64,000 nucleotides of DNA from Candidatus Pelagibacter ubique HIMB140 (GTDB lineage: Bacteria > Pseudomonadota > Alphaproteobacteria > Pelagibacterales > Pelagibacteraceae): contig NZ_LAMZ01000001.1 in assembly GCF_025558165.1 (NCBI RefSeq), forward strand, positions 248,001 through 312,000, read 5' to 3'. The position numbers were made by a program, and so were the translations under genes. Below, piece by piece: positions 57,399 through 64,000 of the stretch; the stretch's first letter is position 1, and every line of letters begins with the position of its first letter. The notes beneath the pieces were generated by a model. It was not told the DNA's origin, searched no databases, and worked only from the letters and a program-made list of their open reading frames with translations.

Positions 57399-57994
57399 TA
57401 AAAAAACATCCAAATACCAACAAGAATTAATATGAATCCACCAATTTTATTTAAAACTTTTAAATATTTTGATGCTATGAATTCTCTAAACTTGCCAAAT
57501 ACAAATGCATATGAGCTATCAAATATTGTAGCTACAATTATAAAGATAATTCCAAAATAAATTATCTGATAGCTAACAGGTTCATTTATATTAATAAATT
57601 GAGGAATAAATGCACCAAGGAACAAAAATATTTTTGGATTAGTTAAAATCACTATTAATCCTTGCAGAAAATATTTTTTTTCAAATCTAGTTACTTGAGT
57701 TTTGTTTAAATCAATATCTGACTTAATTGTAATTACTCCAAGTGAAATTAAATAAATTGAACCTAGAATTCTTACATAATTAATGATCACTTCTAGAAAA
57801 GGAGAAACTATCTCAAATCCAAGTGCTAATAAAAATAACAAAATTAAAACGCCAATTTGAGTACCAAAAACATTTAATAATCCTGCTTTTACACCAGATC
57901 TTAAAGAATTAGCAATTATCAGACTAACAGTGGGGCCAGGCACTATCACTATTAAAAAACTTGCTATAACGAAATATAGTAATACAAAATCCAT
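57395..57994 (-). CDS. LysE/RhtB-family amino-acid exporter
   Basis: The 199 residues have about six hydrophobic helices. The N-terminal IVIVPGPTVSLIIANSLRSGVKAGLLNVFG is the LysE family hallmark, and GLIVILTNPKIFLFLGAFIPQF near residue 112 is the second conserved segment. It is probably an efflux carrier for an amino acid or related metabolite. It converges with the M23 gene, overlapping by 4 bases. Confidence 0.9.
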   Translation of the reverse strand: MDFVLLYFVIASFLIVIVPGPTVSLIIANSLRSGVKAGLLNVFGTQIGVLILLFLLALGFEIVSPFLEVIINYVRILGSIYLISLGVITIKSDIDLNKTQVTRFEKKYFLQGLIVILTNPKIFLFLGAFIPQFININEPVSYQIIYFGIIFIIVATIFDSSYAFVFGKFREFIASKYLKVLNKIGGFILILVGIWMFFY

Positions 57995-58045
57995 GTCAGT
58001 TTGAATTAATCAATAACAACTTGAAATAAAATTAAAACAAAAAAA

Positions 58046-58906
58046 ATGAAATTTAAATCAAGAGAAACACTAGGAATTATATTTGCAATAATTGCTTACT
58101 TTTCATTTTCAATCCTTGATGCAATTCAGAAAACTGCGGTTATTCATTACTCTATATTTCAATTGTTGTTTATCAAATATACTTTTGTGCTTTTGTTAGG
58201 ATTGATAGAAGCAAAAAGAGCTAACAATACTAATTTTTATAGATCTAATAATTTAAAACTTCAAATAATAAGAAGTCTGTTATCTATTTTAGAATCTGGT
58301 TTTTTTGTTTTATCTTTTAAACACTTGTCTTTAGCCAACGCTCATAGCATAGGTGCACTAGCACCTATAATCATAGTTGTCTTATCTGTATTTATTTTAA
58401 ATGAGAGAGTATCAATCAAAACTTGGATAGCAATCTTTATGGGTTTTATTGGAGTTTTGATAATTATTAGACCTGCGTCTGATGTATTTAGTGTAAATTC
58501 TTTTATTCCATTGCTAGCAGCTTTTTTTCTGGGTCTTTATCAAATCGCAACAAAAAAAATAACTGAATATGATGCTCCTGAAGTATCCTTGTTCTACTCT
58601 TCTTTAGTTGGGATTGTTATAACTTCAATAATGGCATTTAATTTTTGGCAACCTGTTAATTTTAATTCTTTATATTTCTTTGTGCCGATTGGTTTATTTT
58701 TTTCATTAGGTATATATTTCCAAATATTAGCACTTAAAAATGCAAGAGCTAGCATAATACAACCATTTCATTATACTTTAATTTTTTGGGCAATAATTTT
58801 TGGATTTTTCTTCTATGATGATGTTCCAGATTTATTTACTATTATAGGTGCAATAATAATTACAACTTCAGGAATATTTGTTATTAATCAAACATCAAAA
58901 AAATAA
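58046..58906 (+). CDS. EamA/DMT-family permease
   Basis: The 286 residues form ten predicted helices in two EamA repeats. HLSLANAHSIGALAPIIIVVLSVFILNERVSIKTWIAIFMGFIGVLIIIRP in the first repeat, and the matching segment near the end (FHYTLIFWAIIFGFFFYDDVPD), are typical. Direction and substrate cannot be told from sequence. The downstream hydratase-like gene begins 13 bases later, so the two are likely co-transcribed. Confidence 0.88.
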   Translation: MKFKSRETLGIIFAIIAYFSFSILDAIQKTAVIHYSIFQLLFIKYTFVLLLGLIEAKRANNTNFYRSNNLKLQIIRSLLSILESGFFVLSFKHLSLANAHSIGALAPIIIVVLSVFILNERVSIKTWIAIFMGFIGVLIIIRPASDVFSVNSFIPLLAAFFLGLYQIATKKITEYDAPEVSLFYSSLVGIVITSIMAFNFWQPVNFNSLYFFVPIGLFFSLGIYFQILALKNARASIIQPFHYTLIFWAIIFGFFFYDDVPDLFTIIGAIIITTSGIFVINQTSKK

Positions 58907-58919
58907 ATTAAAAATTCTT

Positions 58920-59696
58920 ATGACAAAAATACTTAGAGATAAAATTTCTGATAAATTAGTTAATGCTTTTCAAAATAATAAAATTATTTCTCCAATACCT
59001 GGCAAATTTACAAAAAAACTTATTGAAGCAGACAAATTTAGAAAATTATGTGAAAGCAAAATAAAAGATCCAACAATAGGTTTTAAAGCTGGTGGAACTG
59101 GCATTCCGTTAATGAAAAAATTAAAAGAAAAAGAGCCTTTTATTGCATCTGTTTTCAAAAAAAACTTAATAAAAAGTGGAAAGAAAGTAAAAATAAATAA
59201 ATATGCTTTAGGGATTGAACTTGAAGTTTGTTATTTAATCAAAAAAACTTTTTTCACTTCAAAAGGTAAACTCACAAATAGTAACGTTACTAAATATATT
59301 TCGCACATGGCACCGTGTATCGAAGTAGTTGGATATAGGCAAAAAAGAAAAGGTATTACTTCTTTTGGAGATTTAAGTAGTGACTTTGGAGGTAATATTA
59401 AATTTTTGATTGGTCAAAAGAAAAAATTTAAAAAAATTAACATAGGTAATTTAAAAACAAATATTTCAAATAAAAAAGCTAAGCAAAGTGTAAATGGAAA
59501 CACAAATGCTGTTTATGTAAATCCAATAAATTCATTAAGATTTGTTTTAAATAAGGTTAAAAAAGATAAAATTAATTTAGACAAAGATTTTTATGTTTTC
59601 ACAGGATCCACAGTTGGGGTTGTGCCTATTATAAAAAAAGGAACATATACAGCAAAAATTGATAAACTTGGATCTGTAAGAGCAGTTATTTCATAA
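58920..59696 (+). CDS. 2-keto-4-pentenoate hydratase/decarboxylase-like protein
   Basis: A 258-residue member of the MhpD/XylJ-like group of the fumarylacetoacetate hydrolase superfamily. FKAGGTGIPLMKKL near residue 55, KYALGIELEVCYLI near 97 with the metal-binding glutamates, HMAPCIEVVGYR near 129 and the closing FTGSTVGVVPI are visible. I use the ATG at 58920 because an earlier in-frame ATG lies inside the permease gene. Lysine content is very high. The true substrate is unknown. Confidence 0.75.
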   Translation: MTKILRDKISDKLVNAFQNNKIISPIPGKFTKKLIEADKFRKLCESKIKDPTIGFKAGGTGIPLMKKLKEKEPFIASVFKKNLIKSGKKVKINKYALGIELEVCYLIKKTFFTSKGKLTNSNVTKYISHMAPCIEVVGYRQKRKGITSFGDLSSDFGGNIKFLIGQKKKFKKINIGNLKTNISNKKAKQSVNGNTNAVYVNPINSLRFVLNKVKKDKINLDKDFYVFTGSTVGVVPIIKKGTYTAKIDKLGSVRAVIS

Positions 59697-59753
59697 TATT
59701 ATAATCATAAGGATAATTTTATTCATAGAATACGTGTGAAAAATTAACTAATC

Positions 59754-60635
59754 ATGAATAATATCATTCTTTTTATAATCACTCTTTTTTGTTGGTCACC
59801 CACCTGGTATCTAATTAAATTTCAATTAGGCTATGTTGATCCACTGGTATCTGTATTTTATAGATTTTTAATAGCTTCATTTATAATTTTTATTTTTTTA
59901 ATAATTAAAAAAGAAAAATTACAATTTTCAATTAATCAGCATTTTTGGTTTTTGTTTTTTGGAATTTGTTTGTATTCGGTAAATTATGTTTTTTTCTATT
60001 TGTCTAACACTTATTTGATTAGTGCTTTTCCAGCAATTGTATTTTCAACTGTGGTAATAATGAATATAGTTGGGGAAACCTTCTATTTTAAAAAGAAACC
60101 TTCTTTAAAAACTTTAATCGGAGCTTCAATTGGTATGGTGGGCATTTTGATCATTTTCAATGATGAAATTTTCAATTTTAGTTTCAGAGAAGGAACCCAT
60201 ATAGGATTGTTTCTAGCTTTGATTGGAACATTTAGTGCATCAACAGGTAATATGGTTCACCAAAGAAACTTAAACAATAATTTTCCTCCAATACAAACAA
60301 TAGCATATGCTATGTTTTATGGTTCAATTGTTACACTGATAATTACAAAATTTAGAGGAGCTGAATTATTATTTGAAACTAGTTTTAGCTACATCTCTTC
60401 ACTGCTTTATCTTTCAATTTTTGGTTCAATATTTGCTTTTGTATCTTATTTAAAGTTACTTGAAAAAGTTGGACCCGGAAGAGCTGGTTATGTTGGTGTT
60501 GTAATGCCCGTTTTAGCATTAATTATTTCAACAATATTTGAAAATTTAGAATGGCAATATGATCTAATAATGGGTCTTCCGATTTTAATCATTGGTGCTG
60601 TTCTTGTGATAAATCAAAGAATTAGAACCAATTAG
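59754..60635 (+). CDS. EamA/DMT-family permease (second copy)
   Basis: The 293 residues have ten hydrophobic helices. SNTYLISAFPAIVFSTVVIMNIVGE in the first EamA repeat and LEKVGPGRAGYVGVVMPVLALIISTIFE in the second are typical. It resembles the permease at 58046 only at the family level. Its 3' end overlaps the convergent FAD oxidoreductase by 4 bases. Confidence 0.88.
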   Translation: MNNIILFIITLFCWSPTWYLIKFQLGYVDPLVSVFYRFLIASFIIFIFLIIKKEKLQFSINQHFWFLFFGICLYSVNYVFFYLSNTYLISAFPAIVFSTVVIMNIVGETFYFKKKPSLKTLIGASIGMVGILIIFNDEIFNFSFREGTHIGLFLALIGTFSASTGNMVHQRNLNNNFPPIQTIAYAMFYGSIVTLIITKFRGAELLFETSFSYISSLLYLSIFGSIFAFVSYLKLLEKVGPGRAGYVGVVMPVLALIISTIFENLEWQYDLIMGLPILIIGAVLVINQRIRTN

Positions 60636-61936
60636 ATTTCTGATCTAGCTCTCAAACGTTCATAAACTAATCTAGTTTTTATTCCTAAATTTAAAAATGG
60701 TTGCGGTGGTAACCAAGTAGGTTTATTCCTCGCTTCTATTGTTTTTATTTCACTAGTACTTTCATTAATCGCTTTAAGAGCAATTTGTTCACCAAATAAA
60801 GTTCCTACACCAATACCTGAACCGTTATAACAACCAGCAGCAAAAATATTACTATCAATTTTTTCAAATATTTGAGAACTATTCCTTGTTCTTGATACTA
60901 TTCCAGACCAAGATGATTTGATTATATCACTAGGTAATTGTGGAAATCTTTTTTGTATTCCAAGTTTCTGATTGAAAGATCTTTTTTTAAGAGTGGAATT
61001 TGACATACCAAATGGATTGTGGACTTCTGCTGTATTTCTTATTAAAATTCTTCTATCTTTTGTCATTCTAATTGTTGCGCCCATTGGCCTTACAGGCAGT
61101 ACACCCCATTCTTTTGGTTCACCAATAGATTTAAATTCTTCATCAGATAATCTCCTTGTCATGCTCGCAGTTAAAGTAATGGGAAAGTTATAATTTGATT
61201 TTATCCCTAGTGATTTCAAGAAACCATTCGTAGCAAAAATAATATTTTTTGTTTTAATTTTTCCATTTTTGAAATTACAAAAAATGAAATCTTTATTTTT
61301 AGTCCAATTTAATAAACAAGAATTTTCATACAAAAAAACATTAGCAGGAAGAGCATCAACCATTGCTCTAACTAATTTTCCTGGATGTATTAGAATACCA
61401 CCCTTTGTGTAAAGTCCGATATTATAAAAACTAGTACCTAATTTTTCAGACAATTCTTTGTTTCCAAATAAACTATGTTCAAAGCCTAACTTAGACAATG
61501 TACTTGAAAAATTTTCTAAAATTTTTTTATCTTCAATTTTTGATGAAGCAAAATATTTACCGCATTCATTCCAATCACAATCTACTTGATTTTCTTTAAT
61601 AAATTTTTTTACTACATCTATTCCTAATGAATAAATATCAGCTTTCTTTTTGTAATTTTGTAGTTCTTTATTTGATGTAAAACCATCGTTCAAAGTTGTA
61701 TCAACCAAATAACCAGAATTTCTTCCACTAGCACCCTCACCTGCTAGTTGGGCATCTGCTAGTATAATTTTTAAATTTGAATTTATTTGACCTAATTTTC
61801 TTGCAGCTGATAGACCTGTATAACCAGCTCCTATTATTAACCAATCACACTCATCGTTTGATAGAAGAGAATTGATGTTTGTTCTTGGATTAAGGTCATT
61901 AATCCAACTACAGCAATTATCGTTAGTCACTTCCAT
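60632..61936 (-). CDS. FAD-dependent amine/amino-acid oxidoreductase (DAO family, PuuB-like)
   Basis: The 434 residues start with a short SWIND-type N-terminus, then the FAD-binding DWLIIGAGYTGLSAARKLGQ near residue 31 and GEGASGRNSGYLVDTT near 67, as in gamma-glutamylputrescine oxidase and related enzymes. IIFATNG near 235 and FAAGCYNGSGIGVGTLFGEQIALKAI near 372 complete the fold. It lies 39 bases after xsc on the same strand, so it may supply or process an amine linked to sulfonate metabolism. The start codon sits in the loop of a 9-bp hairpin. Confidence 0.83.
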   Translation of the reverse strand: MEVTNDNCCSWINDLNPRTNINSLLSNDECDWLIIGAGYTGLSAARKLGQINSNLKIILADAQLAGEGASGRNSGYLVDTTLNDGFTSNKELQNYKKKADIYSLGIDVVKKFIKENQVDCDWNECGKYFASSKIEDKKILENFSSTLSKLGFEHSLFGNKELSEKLGTSFYNIGLYTKGGILIHPGKLVRAMVDALPANVFLYENSCLLNWTKNKDFIFCNFKNGKIKTKNIIFATNGFLKSLGIKSNYNFPITLTASMTRRLSDEEFKSIGEPKEWGVLPVRPMGATIRMTKDRRILIRNTAEVHNPFGMSNSTLKKRSFNQKLGIQKRFPQLPSDIIKSSWSGIVSRTRNSSQIFEKIDSNIFAAGCYNGSGIGVGTLFGEQIALKAINESTSEIKTIEARNKPTWLPPQPFLNLGIKTRLVYERLRARSEI

Positions 61937-61945
61937 GAAGTGACT
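61925..61945 (-). promoter_or_regulatory. Hairpin presenting the start codon of the FAD oxidoreductase
   Basis: AGTCACTTC and GAAGTGACT form a perfect 9-bp stem with a 3-base loop that is exactly the ATG (minus strand) of the downstream gene; three further outer pairs are possible (61921-61923 with 61948-61950). No U-run follows, so it is not a terminator. It could regulate translation or mark a processing site between xsc and the oxidoreductase. Confidence 0.5.
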
Positions 61946-61975
61946 TTACGATAATTGATAAATTTTTAAAAGATT

Positions 61976-63760
61976 TTAAGAGTTTAATGAAGGTTGTTTT
62001 TTCATATCTGCTTTGTTGATACCAGCAACTCTTACCGGTTTCTTCATCGCATCTCTTCTAAATGGTTCTCCAAGCTCTTGGTTTAGAATTACTTCTATAA
62101 ATGTTGTAATTCCTTTCTTTTGATCTTCACAAGATTGCTTGATTGCATTTGTTGTTTCTTCCATTGTTCTAACAGTTACACCTTTTAAACCACATGCATC
62201 AGCAACTTTAGCGTAACTTAATTCAGGATCTAATTCAGTTCCAACAAAATTGTTATCAAACCATAGAGTAGTATTTCTTTTTTCTGCTCCCCATTGATAA
62301 TTTCTGAAAATTACCATTGTAATTGCAGGCCATTCTTCCCTAGCGCATGAGCTCATTTCATTCATGCTAATTCCAAAAGCTCCATCTCCCGCAAAACCAA
62401 TAACTGGAGTATCAGGGCAACCAATTTTTGCACCAAGTATAGATGGAAATCCATAACCACAAGGTCCAAATAAACCTGGGGCTAAATATTTTCTTGGTTT
62501 TTCAAAAGTGGGGTAAGCATTACCAATTGCGCAGTTATTTCCAATATCACTTGAAATAATTACGTCATCAGGCATACCAGATTGAATTGCTCTCCAAGCT
62601 TGTCTTGGTGACATTCTGTCTGCATCTCTTTCTCTAGCTTCTTTATTCCAAACCGTTCCTTCATCATCATCTTCATGATCTAAACTTGAAAGTTTTTGTA
62701 ACCATGCAGATTTTGTTTGGTGAATTAAATCTTTTCTAGCTTGTCTATCAGTATCTCCAGCATTTGAAGATAGTTTTGCTAAAATTTGCTCTGCAACTAA
62801 TTTTGCATCACCACTAATTCCAACTGTTACTTTTTTTGTTAAACCAATTCTATCAGGATTAATATCTACCTGAATGATGTTTGCATTTTTTGGCCAATAA
62901 TCAATTCCATATCCTGGTAAGGTTGAAAATGGATTTAATCTTGTACCTAGTGCTAAAACAACATCAGCTTTTGAAATTAATTCCATTGCAGCTTTAGAAC
63001 CATTATAACCTAAAGGTCCTACTGCTAGTGGGTGACTTCCTGGAAAACTATCGTTATGTTGATAACCAGAACATACTGGTGCATCTAATTTTTCAGCAAG
63101 ATTTTTAGTAGCATCAATAGCTCCACCAATAACAACACCAGCACCTGAAAGTATTACTGGAAATTTTGCATTAGATAATAAATCAGCAGCTTTAGATACG
63201 GCGTCGTTACCTCCACCTTGTCTTTCTAATCTTACAATTGGTGGTAAATCAATATCAATAACCTGACACCAATAATCTCTTGGAACGTTTATTTGTGCTG
63301 GAGCTGAACCTCTTATAGCTTTTTCGATTACTCTATTAAGAACTTCTGCCATTCTTGATGGATCTCTAACTTCTTCTTGATAACAAACCATATCTTTAAA
63401 TAGGTTCATTTGTTCTACTTCTTGAAATCCACCTTGGCCCATAGTTTTGTTTGCAGCTTGTGGTGTTACCAACAATAAAGGTGTGTGGTTCCAATATGCT
63501 GTTTTAATTGGAGTTACTAGTCCTGTTATTCCTGGTCCATTTTGTGCAATAACCATAGACATTTTGCCTGTAGCTCTTGTGTAACCATCAGCAATTAAAC
63601 CACCATTTGTTTCATGGGCTACATCCCAAAAAGTAATTCCTGCATCAGGAAAAATATCTGATATTGGCATAAAAGCCGAACCAATAATTCCAAAAGCGTG
63701 CTCGATACCATGCATTTGTAAAACTTTTACAAAAGCTTCTTCTGTTGTCATTTTTGTCAT
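61976..63760 (-). CDS. xsc: Sulfoacetaldehyde acetyltransferase
   Basis: A thiamine-diphosphate enzyme that converts sulfoacetaldehyde and phosphate to sulfite and acetyl phosphate, the key desulfonation step for taurine and related C2 sulfonates. The 594 residues begin TTEEAFVKVLQMHGIEHAFGIIGSAFMPISDIFP, with the cofactor-activating Glu50 in DVAHETNGG. FGPCGYGFPSILGAK and the ThDP-binding GDGAFGISMNEMSS near residue 445 follow. The start at 63760 has a strong Shine-Dalgarno AGAGGGG (63771-63777). Confidence 0.93.
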   Translation of the reverse strand: MTKMTTEEAFVKVLQMHGIEHAFGIIGSAFMPISDIFPDAGITFWDVAHETNGGLIADGYTRATGKMSMVIAQNGPGITGLVTPIKTAYWNHTPLLLVTPQAANKTMGQGGFQEVEQMNLFKDMVCYQEEVRDPSRMAEVLNRVIEKAIRGSAPAQINVPRDYWCQVIDIDLPPIVRLERQGGGNDAVSKAADLLSNAKFPVILSGAGVVIGGAIDATKNLAEKLDAPVCSGYQHNDSFPGSHPLAVGPLGYNGSKAAMELISKADVVLALGTRLNPFSTLPGYGIDYWPKNANIIQVDINPDRIGLTKKVTVGISGDAKLVAEQILAKLSSNAGDTDRQARKDLIHQTKSAWLQKLSSLDHEDDDEGTVWNKEARERDADRMSPRQAWRAIQSGMPDDVIISSDIGNNCAIGNAYPTFEKPRKYLAPGLFGPCGYGFPSILGAKIGCPDTPVIGFAGDGAFGISMNEMSSCAREEWPAITMVIFRNYQWGAEKRNTTLWFDNNFVGTELDPELSYAKVADACGLKGVTVRTMEETTNAIKQSCEDQKKGITTFIEVILNQELGEPFRRDAMKKPVRVAGINKADMKKQPSLNS

Positions 63761-63793
63761 AAGACTAGAACCCCTCTAAAGTATAATTATTAA

Positions 63794-63817
63794 GAATTTA
63801 TAAAATTCGTTTGTCAA
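63794..63817 (-). promoter_or_regulatory. xsc promoter -35 box with adjoining palindrome
   Basis: On the minus strand, a consensus TTGACA (63812-63817) is followed by a near-perfect inverted repeat GAATTTATAAAATTC (63794-63808, 6-bp arms). The repeat falls between the -35 box and the expected -10 region, a typical operator position. No good TATAAT stands at 17 bases; TTAATA at about 18 bases is the best candidate. Confidence 0.4.
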
Positions 63818-63876
63818 TTTTCGCGATTAATATATAAGATTTTTTAAAATTCAAACAAACAATTCGACACAACATT

Positions 63877-64000
63877 ATGGCTACAGACATCATTATACAC
63901 GACGAAAAAGACAACGTGGGAGTAGTTGTTATTGAAAAAATCACTCCGAAACAGGACTGCTCTTGCTGGATTATGGAAAATGACAAGACAGTTAACATTC
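63877..64000 (+). CDS. UxaA/SuyA-type SAF-domain protein, N-terminal part (cut by window edge)
   Basis: The open frame from the ATG at 63877 runs off the window after 41 residues. The start, with DNVGVVVIEKITPKQDCSCW then IMENDKTVNI, resembles the SAF domain at the N-terminus of altronate/galactarate dehydratases and of the alpha subunit of (R)-sulfolactate sulfo-lyase. Divergence from xsc favours a sulfonate role (SuyA), but the fragment alone cannot separate these options. Confidence 0.6.
   Translation, partial: MATDIIIHDEKDNVGVVVIEKITPKQDCSCWIMENDKTVNI

Noticed and set aside
61925-61945. Hairpin as a terminator for xsc
   Set aside because: No U-run follows on the minus strand, and the next gene's start codon is in the loop.

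Overview
The window is a compact, very AT-rich piece of chromosome. Gene content, gene order, tiny intergenic gaps and an S2 leader-like structure all point to a SAR11 marine alphaproteobacterium (Candidatus Pelagibacter or a close relative). There are no insertion sequences, integrases, CRISPR arrays or rRNA genes. Almost every base is coding or lies within a few tens of bases of a gene.

Layout. Positions 1-2436 (plus strand) hold the end of trpC, then lexA behind two LexA-type boxes, and gltX. From 2416 to 44166 everything is on the minus strand. Read in transcription order this is: tRNA-Leu, the proteostasis set tig-clpP-clpX-lon, tRNA-Val and tRNA-Asp, a complete 14-gene complex I operon (nuoA to nuoN), birA-coaX-rnj-DUF1467-proS-lolC/E-lolD-dnaE, a structured leader followed by rpsB-tsf-frr-uppS-cdsA-dxr, and the outer-membrane and lipid A genes bamA-skp-fabZ-lpxD-lpxA-lpxI-lpxB. 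This is 39 protein genes in one direction. pyrH and rseP, which often sit in the last stretch in other proteobacteria, are absent here.

The region 44.2-47.9 kb is patchy. It has short genes on both strands: a DUF1289 protein, several unrecognised proteins of 44-56 residues, a secreted phosphoglycerate-mutase-like protein, a family 5 uracil-DNA glycosylase, a YbgC thioesterase and a DUF3047 protein.

From 47.9 kb to the end is a metabolic and transport region. A minus-strand unit carries a TRAP transporter (dctPQM), an NCS1 permease and a zinc alcohol dehydrogenase. It diverges from a tightly coupled plus-strand unit (GMC oxidoreductase, TerC-family membrane protein, SDR, M23 peptidase). Next come a LysE exporter, two EamA permeases flanking a 2-keto-4-pentenoate hydratase-like enzyme, an FAD amine/amino-acid oxidase-like protein, and xsc (sulfoacetaldehyde acetyltransferase). 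At the right edge, divergent from xsc, a SAF-domain gene of the UxaA/SuyA type begins, which suggests an organosulfonate locus continuing beyond the window.

The points most worth a second look are RNA- or DNA-level structures: the rpsB leader pseudoknot, a perfect 13-bp terminator-like hairpin between dctP and dctQ, a hairpin with a start codon in its loop, the paired LexA boxes, two GC-rich patches inside dctM, and the histidine/aspartate-rich tail of trigger factor. I did not find a convincing new multi-gene system.
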